From assembly GCF_028389875.1 (NCBI RefSeq), contig NC_084682.1, positions 7,202,001 to 7,266,000 on the forward strand: 64,000 nt of DNA, given 5' to 3'. Each line of letters starts with the position of its first letter. Position 1 is the first letter of the stretch. A model generated the notes under the pieces. That model was not told the origin of the DNA. It was given only the letters and a program-made list of their open reading frames with translations, and searched no databases. This document shows positions 12,901 to 25,091 of this stretch, piece by piece. The position numbers were made by a program, and so were the translations under genes. Origin of the DNA: Rhea pennata. Its lineage: Eukaryota; Chordata; Aves; Rheiformes; Rheidae.

Positions 12901-15900
12901 TGAGATGGGTGCCTGGCCTGGGCTGGTCGCTAGAGTGGTGCGTTCTGCCCATGATGGTGGAATAAAGGCAGGTGAAAAAAAATTTTTTTTAAAGAGAGAT
13001 TTTCCTGAGTAACTTCATGAAAATCTGCATGCTGACCTTGTAGGTGGCTTGCAAGGCGGTCTGGCTAGGATGCATTATAAATTTCATGTCCTCTAAACAC
13101 AATCTTATGGCCCTGAAAACTTTTCACTCTGCCATTTGATGCTTCGTGCTAGAGTGCCCTGGGCACCGGGTTAAACATCTGGAGTTTACCTGCTAGGTCG
13201 GGCTTCCCCTCATGGCCTTACCCTCCTCCTGTTAAGGACACGGGTCATTGCCTTCCAGCATGACTGTTTCAGTAAGTGATACTCTGCTTTTACAGAGTGT
13301 TCCTCGCCTTGTGTGAAGACCCCAGGGACCGTGGGACTGTTGTTGCTCAAGGTGGTGGAAAGGTGATTACTCTTATTTTTGTAGCCCATTCTGATGTGCA
13401 GTTAATGTCTGTGAGCCTGCAGTGTGGCTACAGTGAGGGAAAGTGGCAGAAAAACAAGAGCTATCTTAGTAGCCCCTGTGTCAGGACTGATACCTTGGTC
13501 CTATCTTTGTAAGCCAAAGAAGCAATCTTGAAACAACTGTCTGAGCTACGAGCTCTGGTGTGGTGTTTATCTGAGAACAAAAGCAAGGCATCTTTGTGGA
13601 CTACAGTCCAGATGTGTTTCTCCTCCAACCTACATGAAGCTTTAGGATATTTGTTACTCAGGATATCAAGTCCATTCTGCAAATCTCAGAGGCATTTCCT
13701 GCTTTGCTGTGGTCACTAGGCCCTGATACCTCTGGCTGTGGAAGGCACAGATGTAGGCAAGATAAAGGCTTCTCATGCTCTGGCAAAAATTGCTGCCATC
13801 TCCAATCCAGACATTGCGTTCCCAGGGGAGAGGGTAAGTCAAAACAATCTTCTTGGCAATTCCTTTAGCAAACAGGAATCACTAGGACCTGGCAGCTGTA
13901 AAAGCAGTGGTGTCATTTCTGTTTTTAGGTGTACGAGGTGGTGAGGCCCCTTGTGAGCCTGCTGAACACAGAGAGGGATGGCCTCCAGAATTACGAGGCT
14001 CTCTTAGGTCTCACTAACTTTTCAGGAAGAAGTGATAAACTTAGGTGAGTTCAACTATTTTTTGACTTTCACTCCTGATGAAGCATCTAGGAAAGGAAGA
14101 AGTGCTCTAGAAAAGCTGAGAATGAATATACCAAGTCTGTTTCTGGGCTCTCAGTGTAGAGTTGTCAAAAGCCCTGATGCAAATTGATCTGTTATGGACC
14201 TTTGGGGGGCTTTTTCTCCCCCGAAGACATCTGTTTTACACACACCAATTCCCTTAACCTCTTTTCAGAGTGTATAGGTAGGGTTAGTTTTTAAAACAGT
14301 TTTAGATTTTTACAAATTATATATGCTTAATGCTAATTTTACAGAATTGGTCATTTTTCACCTGTATTTCTCCTCTCTTGCTTTGTCCTGACTGGGCATT
14401 TCTCTGCCTCCTGTGCCAGCACTAACATTCATGTGGTTGCCCAGCCTGAAAACAGACCAGCAAAATAACTGTGTTTTGTTTTTCTTGGGTTACTTTCCCA
14501 TCAAGTCAGTTCATTGACCTAAAAGTCCATAGGACAGCACAAAGCTAGTGCTAGTGAAGAGGAGGGCAGGGCCATTGCTGTCAGACTTCATTCATCTTAA
14601 TTTGATCTTGGAATTACATGTTTAGTCCTCCATGCATTGGGATGGATGGAGAACCAGGGGTAATGTTCTTGCCAGCCCTTTCAAGCTAGATAGAATTTTT
14701 GCACCCTTGGTTCATGCAATCCCCCAAAATATCCATCCACATTGGATTCATTGTGCGTTCACCATACTGATTCTGTTCTCTCCCTTGGCATTTTCATTTT
14801 GTTTGGAAGAATAGCTATGACGGAGCATATGTGTTTACTCTGGCAGATCAAATCTCGTACATCATGAGCTTCTTTGATAGGTGGCTTCATTAGTTTCCTT
14901 TTCAGCTGTGCTGAAGCTGGATTCAACCATTTTCTCCTAGGACTGTGAAGGCTGGTCAGTTTGAACTACCTTTGACAGAGCTTGTAAATGTCTTGAAACT
15001 AAAAGATTTATAAAATAGCCTGGAAAAGTAATAAATTTTCCTCTAGTAGAAGGAAACTCAACATGAACTCAATCTGTATTAGACAAAGGATTAACTACAT
15101 GCTATGAGTTTCAGTGCCATAGGCACAGACTTGTTTTAAGGCCTCCCTTGTCTCCCCTATGTCTTCAGTTAGTATTTTAAGTTGGTTATTGCATGTCATG
15201 TAACTATATTCTGATTCTTCTTCAACACAGGATGAAGATAGTCAAAGAGAGAGCCTTGCCAGACATTGAAAACTACATGTTTGAGAATCATGACCAACTT
15301 AGACAAGCAGCCACGCAGTGTATGTGCAACCTCGTGGTCAACAAAGAGGTAACTCACTGTGTGTTTTGGACTTGACTGCGTGCAACAGCTCGTGAGCCAC
15401 TACGGGGAGGATTTCATAAATGTATTCTCTCTTTTTTTTCAGGTTCAAGAGCGGTTTGTGGCTGATGGAAATGACCGGCTGAAGTTGATGGTATTACTAT
15501 GTGGTGAAGATGATGAGAAAGTCCAGATTGCAGCAGCAGGAGCTCTAGCCATGCTTACAGCTTCACAAAAGAAACTCTGCTCTAAGATGACTGAAGTGGT
15601 AAGGACATAAGCCTGATTATCAGCAGGGTAGAAATACCCTTGAAGGGGCCTGCCTCAGTCATGAAATGCCTCTCAAAAGAAAGATCTAGTCCACCAGTTT
15701 ACTAGTGAAGAACTTATACTTGTCAAGCAAGACCTGTGTGTGTATGTTCCTACTCCATCCCTGCACACAGTACAGCAGTTTTCTTATACCAGCCTCTAAG
15801 ACTTCAGATCAGAGCTGTAACATTTCTATATAGCTGCTTCTAAAGCTGAAGTCAGGCTACTAACTGTCAAATAAGAATAGTTAGGAATGCAAGATATTCT

Positions 15901-16784
15901 ATAGACCCTTAAATCTTCTGATATTTCATAAACTTGAATTCAAATCTTGCTTCACGCAGAAGTGAAAAGAACTTGATAGATACCTATTGAGTTTTACAGA
16001 TCCCAAAAACATCTCAACATCATAATCCTGGGAGCCCAGCACAGACCCTGTAATAGCTTAATATCTCTGAAGATTTGTGCTTGAGAACTCATGAACTCTG
16101 TTGCATTGTACATGTCAAATTTGGACATTGGTGTTTGTTAGAATAGAAATGATCAACCAAGTAGGAGGAGAGGCTAGGGGAGTCAGTGAGGGGAGGAGAT
16201 GTTCTGCTCCTGGTTTTCTTGGCTCTGCCAATACTCTGATTAGATTCTTTGCACAGAAATTATTCACCAGCCTAAACATGAAGCTGTTCTGTTTTCTGTG
16301 GTGCAAGGGCCAAGAAAACTTCTGACTTTTTAAGCAAACAGAAATTGGGCTCTAAAGTTTGGAGTCAGGTTTCCTTAAAGAATCAAAGAACCATTCTTGA
16401 CACAAGAGTGTGACGAGGTGAGTCCGCGTGCTTCCTTTTGCTGGGAAATGCCTTGCCAAATGCAAATTCCATGTCGAGTTGCTTTCAGATTGATACTAAT
16501 GCTCTAACCCCTTGCAGACAACCCAGTGGCTTGAAATCCTGCAGAGGCTCTGCTTGCATGATAACATGGAAGTGCAACACCGTGGACTGGTCATAGCTTT
16601 CAATTTAATGGGTGCTGGCAAAGAACTGGCAAAGAAGCTGGTGGAGACAGAGCTCTTAGAGATCCTGACTTTTATTGGGAAGCAAGAAGATGACCCCAAG
16701 AAGCAGCACATCATCAATGTAGCACGTGATTGCCTTACAAGGTGCATGGATTACGGGCTGATCAAACCTCTCTCTCAGGCATAA
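3982..16784 (+). CDS. UNC45B: UNC45B, myosin chaperone, complete (19 coding exons, 929 codons)
   Basis: Muscle UCS-family co-chaperone that binds HSP90 through an N-terminal TPR domain and folds myosin heads through its C-terminal UCS domain. Exons: 3982-4143, 4426-4462, 5376-5551, 5929-6018, 6699-6866, 8008-8176, 8596-8766, 9573-9744, 10311-10611, 11011-11105, 11750-11891, 12365-12505, 12705-12832, 13296-13362, 13720-13833, 13929-14044, 15231-15348, 15443-15598, 16518-16784. All have AG/GT ends and join in phase to 2790 nt. Residues about 1-118 are three TPR repeats (start [15 protein letters not shown]). The armadillo-type central and UCS regions follow, with [19 protein letters not shown] and [15 protein letters not shown] highly conserved. 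Length is close to the human protein (about 931). The start follows an acceptor directly. One oddity is the weak donor GTTGTA after 11891, where two residues (AG in human, from memory) are missing. Confidence 0.97.
5130..5265 (+). other. GC- and CpG-rich patch inside a UNC45B intron
   Basis: About 135 bp between UNC45B coding exons 2 and 3, far richer in G+C and CpG than the flanking intron. It has no splice-bounded frame that fits UNC45B. It could be a local CpG islet, a regulatory site or a GC-biased conversion patch. No function can be assigned. Confidence 0.4.
12882..12917. repeat. Two-copy 18-bp tandem duplication
   Basis: The unit CTGAGATGGGTGCCTGGC occurs twice in a row in the UNC45B intron after exon 12705-12832, followed by a partial third copy. 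Confidence 0.85.
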
Positions 16785-17061
16785 GGAAATGAAAAGCACC
16801 CAAAAAAGCTGTGTGTGTGTTGGGGGAAGGCTGCTGAGAAATCACCTGCTCTCAGGTGAACTGTTCCGTAACTACCGCAACTCCTGGTACTTCCGTGATT
16901 CCTAGGATGGACAGCAGGAGAGGATTTCATTGCTTCCCATGCTGTAGTGAGAAAATAGGTTTGAGGGTGTTTGTGTGCTTTTTTTTTCTTTTCTTTTTAT
17001 GGGATTTTTTTAATTGGCTTTAATTGGAGTGCCAGTGTGTGAGGATGGTGGGTGGATTCTT

Positions 17062-17067
17062 AATAAA
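17062..17067 (+). terminator. Poly(A) signal of UNC45B
   Basis: AATAAA lies 278 nt after the UNC45B stop codon. T-rich and TG-rich DNA follows at 17075-17110, as expected of a downstream element. This implies a short 3' UTR of about 300 nt. Confidence 0.75.
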
Positions 17068-17089
17068 TTCACTACTTTGTTCTGTGTGG

Positions 17090-17925
17090 AATCTCTGCTG
17101 TTCTGCTTTCCTTAAAGCTAATGAAGGATTTTGGAGATTTCTTCCTTGCAATCTTACATCGTATCTAGGGAGAAAATAGTTCATAGAGGCTAGGCTTGCA
17201 AAATACCTAATGCTGCTCAGGTGAATATGCAAAGTCATCACAAGTAGGCTGTATGAGGAAGCAGCACTAATAGGACAAGCTGAAGTTCATGCTAGCGGAC
17301 GCACTGCGTGGCTTAACAAGGAATATTGAAAATACCTAATTTATGAAAGAAGCAGAATGAGAAGCAAATCCATGAGTTTTTCACATTGGCATTTACTGTG
17401 TAAATGTTTACATCCAAGCATAGATTCTTTATACATGCTACATACAATACAGAATCATGGGCCCTTTTTTTTAATCCCGGGGCAGGGGAGGAATCAGCAT
17501 ATAGTAATTATAATTTTACACAACAATGATCTAAAAATCAAGTGCATTAAAACAGTTTTAACGGGGATCACCAGAATGTCAGTGATTCCCCACATGCAGA
17601 TCAGTATCCATCCACTCTAGCTATTACATTGCAAGGAAAACAATATAAAGACTAAGTGTCCATGTTGGGTTGTTTTCACTTGGCCTACAATTTTGGATGC
17701 TCAGTTTTAAGAATTTTGGCTCTTTCAAAAGTATATGCACCTAACTCTTTACAGGTACTTTTACCTAGCCAGTATGTCTGAAACTAAGACGAAAATGCCA
17801 TTGCTTTCTAAAGTCATTTATGCAAAGTTTCCCTTGTCCACTAATTCTCTTCTTTGCAGTTGAGGGTTTTCTAATTTGTACTGACTACCTCTGGAGTTCA
17901 GAGTGGCAAGCTATTTTTGTAAAAG
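17090..17925. other. Spacer between the convergent UNC45B and Schlafen genes
   Basis: No gene or recognised repeat. The stretch is AT-rich with short homopolymers (T run at 17465, C run at 17973 just beyond). It separates the two opposing poly(A) signals by about 860 nt. Confidence 0.6.
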
Positions 17926-17928
17926 CCA

Positions 17929-17934
17929 TTTATT
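17929..17934 (-). terminator. Candidate poly(A) signal of the Schlafen gene
   Basis: AATAAA on the minus strand (TTTATT on plus) about 505 nt past the Schlafen stop. It is the nearest canonical signal seen; a more distal site is possible. Confidence 0.45.
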
Positions 17935-18439
17935 TGTATTTCTTAGCTGAAACTTGGACAGCAGCTTTTCTCCCCCCCCCCTTTTTCTTTTCTGAGTATC
18001 TTGAAGGGAAGCTATTTTTTAAAAAGATGACTTCCAACATTGGATGCCTAAGCTATTTGGGTGGCTTACTATGGGTATGGGAATGAGCTGTTAAAAGCCA
18101 GAAAGAATTCTAATTTCCTGTCCTGGCATACTGGTTTTCACTTACCAATGTGACTCCTGTGCAGTCAAAGGCTGAGACTAGGGCTTTGCAACTCCTTGAA
18201 AGTAGCCTCCAGTGAGTGATGCAATTCTACTGTCATTTGAAGTATCTCTTTTCTACGCCTTTTTGTAACTTTGGTTTAAAACAGATTGGAGGGGCTTCCC
18301 AAGGTAAGCTAAGTTTGCATTTGTGGGCTATTGCAAAGGCCTGCAAAGAAAAGCCTTACACTTTACGCGGAGCCGAAAGACTTCAGAAAGTATAACCATT
18401 GTCCTCTCCAAGGGCCTTCTTGGGATCCTAGATGGTTTT

Positions 18440-21400
18440 TTAAACCCAGTGATCAAATAGCAAATGTAGCTGTAAATTAGCTCTGGACGCTACGCAGACT
18501 AGTATGTTTTTGAAAATTGCTTCCTGGGAGGGCATAGGAACAGGAATAATACCAAAAACAATGCTTCTCTCTAAGCCAGAGAAACGACGGATGCTGTCAA
18601 GCACAGTGCCATTTTCTAGCCCTCCCTCCATTTTTCTTAAGAACATATTTGACTTGGATTTTCTTATTTCTGATTTTAGTATTTGACTGTATGCTCTTAC
18701 TTCTTCATCTCTGTAGCACAGAATAGCAATATCATTCTCAGCATAACCCATTTGAAGATATCTGTGACAATGTTTTACCACATATTTTGCTATTTCATAT
18801 CTGTCTAGCTTGCTTTCTTTTTTAACACAACCTTGCACAGCATGAGCACAAGTGGCTTTACATAATAACCCTTCTAAACGTTGTCTGGGAATATCTAAGA
18901 TAGAATTCTCCACAATATCTTCCATGGTTGCTTTTACATAGCAGTAGATACTGTTAGCATTACGGACCACTTTGGTTAGTGACTCTACAGGATCATGCCA
19001 GTGTAGTGGTGGAAGACCGGTTGAGAAGCAGTGACTTGTCTGTAAGTAGTCCAAGAAAATCCAGAGAATGCCAGGCTGAGAGAGATGTTGTGATGAAGTT
19101 AGATCCTGGGCTTTTTTGTACCAGTCACCATCTCCACCTTGGAAATTTTGAGCTTCATCAACTACTATGTGCTTCACCTTATCAAAACTTTTTGTCAAAA
19201 ATGTTACTCTTGTAACAGCACGGCAAATGTTTTTCTGTCTACAAAAGAAATACAAGTAACTTAAAAATTTATTCAATCTCTATCAAAATACTAGTTATAC
19301 TTGATCAGAACAAAGTAAATGTCAATGATATTTAACTCATATTTATTAGTAGATGCTCAGGATAGCAAGACAAGGATTTGAGCCTTACTAAAAATGCATT
19401 CCAACCACACAACTCAAATACTGCAATGGTGGTAGAAACCTAGCACACCAAATATCCTAATCAATACTCTGCTATTTAAAAATGCTGGTCAAATAAAAGA
19501 TTATGACAATGAATAGTTGGAGGAAGTACTTACTTCACAAAATCTCTCAGAGGCTGGTTCTCACATATGTAAAGAACCTCTTCTTGTTCACAGAGAAACA
19601 TATTTCTTATTTTCTCTATGATTTTCAGGGCCACTACAGTTTTTCCTGTGCCTGGTAGGCCATAAACATACAGCTTCTTAGTTTTATGAAGATTTTCTGA
19701 CAGTAGCTGGTATTGTTTGATGGTCAAGAGGTTGAAAAACTCAGAACCAAGACGGTCACTTAAAAAGGACTGGAAATTCAGCAAAGCTACTGTAAGAGCA
19801 CGCAGCAAGGCATTCAAATTGTAACTGTTGATTACACCATAATTTGGGGGATACATTTCTTGAATATCCAGATCCCATTCTTTTTCATAGTTAATTTCTG
19901 GAAGCAAAGTCAATAGCTTCGGTATTACACACAGCTTGTGGGTATAGCCCCCGGTGTTGACTAATTTCTGCTTCAGCCTCCAGGCTGTGCGTCTTGAGTA
20001 GGCAAACACAGTATGAGAAGGTTCACAGACTGTATAGAGGGTAGGTGGCCTACCCTTGGCTATTAGGAGAACATCACAGATTACGAACTGGTTGTCTGGC
20101 AAGCCGATTTCAACAGCCCAGCTTCTGGAAAATATGAGAACTCCCTCAGAAAGGTCCTTCAATTGTTCTTCTAGTAAGTTAGCCAACCCAGGATACTCTT
20201 GGAGGAGATCTTCTCTGAGTTTTTCTGGTGTGTATGTTATGCTGTTGGATTTCACTAACAATAGAGAGCAGAGAAATGGTTAGTTTAAGACATGCTAATC
20301 CATGCTAATTCACAATTCTCTGTGAATTAATCTTGATGAAAGATTACAAACACACACTCTAGCTGGTTGCACCTTTGCTGCTTCTTCAAAGTTTACCTTA
20401 CTGACTCCATGTGTTTCTAGCTTCTTTTGCAAAGACTACTTCCACAGCAGACTCAGTCCTCATCTCCTACCCAGCTCTCAGTCCTTCTGCTAAAATTGCC
20501 AGCACAGAACCAGCTTATGCCAACTATGTTAAGGAGACCTGCCTAATGGATAGAGAAACAAAGATTAATGACTCAGTAAAAGAACTCCTGGACTGCTGGC
20601 AGATCTTGCAGTGCCAGAGAAATGCTGGACTATAACTGGTAGCAGATTCTCCAGTCTGTTCCCAGCCTTAGAGTTAAGTGACTGTTCCTATCCCCTGCCC
20701 TTTTACATTTTTCGGGCTGATTTCAAGTGACCTTCTCTCTTTTCTCCCATTTTGTGCTAGATTGTTAATATTTACTGAAAGCAAAAAGACATAAGCATGG
20801 CTGTGCTCAGTTCCCAGAGAGGTTCAGCTACCTGGGCTCTGCTATGTACAACTATCAAAATTCGGCACGGGATCAGTTCTCAGGGAAGGGGTCACCAGGC
20901 ATCTGAATGTAATATTGCTGGCAGATTTCTAACCATCTCTTTCACCTGTTTGAAGAATGTCTTCAAGCTAATCTTTGACCTTGACCGCACCCTTAAAAAT
21001 CATGTTGTAAACCTATCAGATAGCAAAAGCAGTATGCAGACCTACCTGGAAACAGTTGTTTATGAAGCTCATCAATACTCTCAAGGCCCTGATGTGAATA
21101 AACCGGTTTGGCAAGCGGCGGCCCTTCTGTCAGACTGAGCTCTAGCTTAAAGGTGTCAGAAAACTGTGAAAGATCTAGGGAAAAAAAAAAAAAGATATGG
21201 CACGATATGGCTGTCCCTTAGTGCAAGGGCTACAAGCTATTCTCATGCTGATTTTAAAGCTTTCACTCTCCTTTAAAATAAAAAATCTGATGCATAAACA
21301 GACCTTTTGGAGCGCATGTGGACAGCAGCTTGTTAGCCGCAGAGGCCATGGACCATGGACTTGGTTTTCTTATAGTTTTCTTGGTTTTCTTATAGATCAT

Positions 21401-23068
21401 GTTAGACAGAGCTGCTGTTGTGACCTCTAACTGTTAGTGATACTCTTTTCAGTGCCCAAGAATTATCCAGCAAACAGTCTCTCTATCCACAGCCCTCAAC
21501 CCTCCTAGACTGGCAGCAGCAGTGGAAACTCTCCAAAAAATAGGAGGGATGGTATAGAAAAGACCATTATTTGCATTGGTGTACAAATTCCTCCCGTCCT
21601 TCAAGATTCAGCCAGAAAGAAAAAAATGAACTATGGCAACTACATAGAAAACATATGCACACTGTGGTCTAACCTCAGTAGCAGCCCTTGTCAACACACA
21701 GAGAGCTCACACTGCAGAAGTATGAAGTAACATATATCAGGCTTCCAGTAAGCACAACCTGCTGCAGCCTAAAAGAAGCATTAAAGGAGATAAGTAGCAG
21801 AAAGACAGGTATTTAGCAAGGAAATAAAGCAGTCAAAATAGTTGGTTTGGTCAGGACCAAAGAGAAAATCAGAGAGGAATACTTAAGGCAAGCAACGCTG
21901 CCAGGCAAGGAGCAAGGAAACAAAAGGGAATATCCAAACTGGAAAGGGATTGTTCCAGATCTTTTGGACCTGGATCAGCAGAGGTCATCCATGCAGCCCA
22001 GTCAGACGCTTTCAGTCTCTTGATACTGTCACTGTCCACAAGCCATGAACATGGATCTTCTGAAAATACGGGACAAGTAAATGGTTCAATCTTCACAGCA
22101 CAGACGTATCCACAGTGCTCTCCAAGCTCATTGTATACTTTGAGGATTTTGTGTTTATACATTATGTTGTGTTCAAATTTATTATCACAGAAATGGAAGA
22201 GGGTTAACTTGTATTGAACAGAAATGATTGCTTGGCTTAAATTTTTAAGGTCTTCATCACTGCTGCTGAATCCTTGTACTCTCCTATCATCATCCACACC
22301 AATCCATAAATACCCTCCATTAGCATTTGCAAATCCAGATATATACTGAGGTAGACTCTCTTTAACACGAGTCAAGAACTTCTCAGTTGAATAGTGTTTA
22401 AATTCCACATCTTCTGACTCGGTGAAATTCAAGGTCTCTCCATACTGCAGTTGGTCCCTATTAAATAACTCAGCAACAGTATTGTTTATGGTATATTTAA
22501 TTCCTTCAACATCCGGTATCTTCCTTTTTTTAGCAACTGGTCCTGAGCTCAGCCTTCTCCTGGCTTTAGCTTGCTTTTCTTCAAGGAATCCAAAAGCCTC
22601 AGTAGGGGTCATATGGGACAGAGAAGCACCACATTTTATATACAATCCAGAAGTCAGGCTACAGATACGTGGCTTTGCAGTGCTAGAGTTTAAGGAAGAT
22701 TTTTCACTGCTCCAGGTTTTAATAAAAATCAAAAGGTAATTATCTTGCTGTTCAAAGTCAAGGTATTTTACCAAGTCTGGTGACAGAAGAAGTGACCGAA
22801 AAGTCTCTTCTATATCCAGTCCGATTCCATCTCTCTCAAAGCTATAGTTTTCATTTTCAATTTCTGCTTTTACCACGCCTCCTCCAGAGTTTAGCAAGGC
22901 ACACACCGCACTGGCAAGTGTGTGTTTTTGATCATGTCTTAACTTTTTTGATATCTTTCTCCTTGATTTTTCACCAAAACATATTTTTCCTACTTTCACA
23001 ACTATTTCAGGATACTTTGTTGCTAAATCAACAGAGGGCTGCTGCTGTTGGTTCTTTTCAAGAGCCAT
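18440..23068 (-). CDS. SLFN: Schlafen family member, long group III type (SLFN11/SLFN13/SLFN5-like), complete, 915 codons
   Basis: Schlafen proteins combine a tRNA/rRNA-cleaving core with a superfamily-1 helicase-like domain; mammalian members restrict viruses and act in replication stress. Exons: 23068-21970, 21174-21046, 20254-19534, 19238-18440. All are AG/GT bounded and in phase (2748 nt). The ATG sits 8 nt inside an exon whose acceptor is at 23077-23076. The core keeps residues E217, E222 and D260, matching E209, E214 and D252 of human SLFN11 with identical spacing. A zinc-site region follows (H292, C294, C332). SWAVEI lies at 454-459 (SWAVDL in mammals). Walker A is GLPGTGKT (608-615) and Walker B is VVDEAQ (675-680). 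A late helicase motif reads DSIRRFSGLERSIVFGI. Length is near the 890-900 of human long forms. The exact orthologue is unsettled because birds and mammals expanded this family differently. Donor GTCCAA after exon 1 is weak. Confidence 0.95.
21361..21395. repeat. Short tandem duplication (20-bp unit)
   Basis: TTGGTTTTCTTATAG occurs at 21361-21375 and again at 21381-21395, in the intron between Schlafen coding exons 1 and 2. Confidence 0.8.
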
Positions 23069-23075
23069 TCTGGGC

Positions 23076-25091
23076 CTGAAACAATTGTAAAAAAAATGCT
23101 TAACATTTATTTTGAGACCTCAATCTTACAAAGACTTCCAAAAACATTTACTAAACAGTGGCCATCCTTCAAATAATAAATACACCAGATCATAGGGATG
23201 AGAGATGAAGCATAAATTACAGTCATTTGTTCTAGCCCCAAATATTCCTGAAGTGCTTTTTGGGAAACCTTGAAGATCCTCCATTGCCATAGACCATGAA
23301 GGCATCTATACACTTAAGAAACCATCTGCAACAGACACGTTTTGCGGTGCATCTACCTGGTATCTCAGAGAGGACTGTTCTTGCCATTAATAGAATAACA
23401 CTTGACTGCTGTAATGACTCAAATCAGTTGTGCTAAGACTCACCTGAATCTCAAGACTCATCAGCACAGGAAACTTACTGATTAATAATTAATAAACAAT
23501 AACAGCTATCCCGGCTACCTGCAACTCTGTTTGGCCACCCTTGCAAGTTAGGTGGCTGAATCTTGGCTAGTTGCTAATTTCGCACTGCAGACAAACACCT
23601 TAAAATGGTTGGAACCTCTATCTGCATTACATTAGAGCCAACTGCTTAAGCTGAAATCCTGCCCCCCGCCCTCGGCAGCAATGCACTTTGGTTGCACAAA
23701 AGCATCTAGGAATAAATGAGAATGAACCTAGAAGAGATCTCCCCTGTAACAGGAGTGCAATTACTTCCCAGTGGCAGAGATACGCCTTTCTTATGACCAA
23801 GCAATAAGCCAGGGAGCTGTATGGCACTAGCACCAAAACACACATCCCCTCCAGATACGATACAGGAGAGGAGTTGCATGCCTTTTCTGCGTTTCTTCTG
23901 TTAGCTACGCTGAAAAATGTAGCTCTGCCCCGAGTAGCTTGGAGCTGAGATACCCCCACAGTAGCAAGGCTAATTTTCCTACCAGCCGAAGGAATTTTCC
24001 CAGCCGTTCTCTACTTTGCTGCAACAGGACAACCTGTCCAGCTGATGCAATCTCAGACTCCCACTGACATGACAGAGGAAAAGACCTGCCCCATCTCATT
24101 TTCTCAGTTCTGGGCTAAAACATCAGTATTTGAAATATCAGTTTTAGATCGGTAAGTAAGTCCTGAAGTGATGCACAGCAATCGTGGGGATTCAAAGCAC
24201 CTATGGTGGGCCACCTGCATTCCTCCTCCTGACCCCTCCATCCCTTAAAATCTGAAAGAAACAAAACTTACTCCATTTCCCTGGTTTCCATTCTTCTCCT
24301 CTGCACTAGTTCATGACTAGTTTCTGCAAGTGAAGCAGCCCTTCGCAACAGTCACTTCCTTCCCCTTCTGGCTGCCAAAGCCTACCAGAGCCAGGGAGTG
24401 AGAAAACAAAAGCCCTAGAAGAAATCCCCCAAGTAATCTGTTCCTGGGTGGCACTGTTTGTTCAGCGCAGAAAGCTTCGACTTCATTAACCCTCTGGCAG
24501 CCCCAAAGTCAGGGAAACAGTCCCAGAAGCTGGAAAAGAAGACCACAAGCTAGAAAGCCCCATGTAGAAGATAGGCTCTGCTTATCTTTATTTGCAGTAT
24601 CGGATTCAGTATTTTTACTTTCTCATCCTGGCACCGGAACCGGGCCATAGCGAGGGTGGGAAATGGGAAGCTGTGGGTTTGTCTGAAAAGCCTTAGGGCA
24701 GCAGCGCATGAGTGGCACCCTGGTATCCGTTCAACGGAGTCGTGTGTTTGTTTCTTTGTTTTCAAGGGGAGATGAGAGGATATTAAGTGTGGCAGAAAAG
24801 AGCAAGGAAATAGAAACATCCTCTGTGTGCAGGTATACAGCTTCATGCACAAAATACAAACGCTTTTAGCTGTTGCTTCCACCCTGAGTAAAAGGGAGAA
24901 CTGGGCCCGTGGGCGGCTGATGTTGGACACAGCGACTTCTCACCCCCCGCTGCCCCTGCGCAGCCAGGCGGTGCCGCAGCACGGGCCGTCGCGCACCGGC
25001 ACAGGGCGCTGCGTTCGGGAGCTGTGCGCCGGCCGCGCCGGAGGAGGCCCTGGGAGAGCCGGGAACATCGCGACTGGGAGCACAACCTCAC
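23076..25091 (-). other. Intron in the 5' UTR of the Schlafen gene (inferred)
   Basis: This DNA lies between the acceptor preceding the Schlafen start codon and the CpG-island promoter. No coding exon was recognised. A further alternative noncoding exon cannot be excluded. A TG/T-rich word at 24744-24765 and GAAAGAAAC at about 24254 are loosely interferon-element-like but do not match the ISRE consensus. Confidence 0.4.

Noticed and set aside
24254-24765. Interferon-response-like words (GAAAGAAAC and a GTTTCTTTGTTTTC word) near the Schlafen promoter
   Set aside because: Mammalian Schlafens are interferon-induced, so an ISRE was looked for, but the spacing does not fit GAAANNGAAA. Not strong enough to call.
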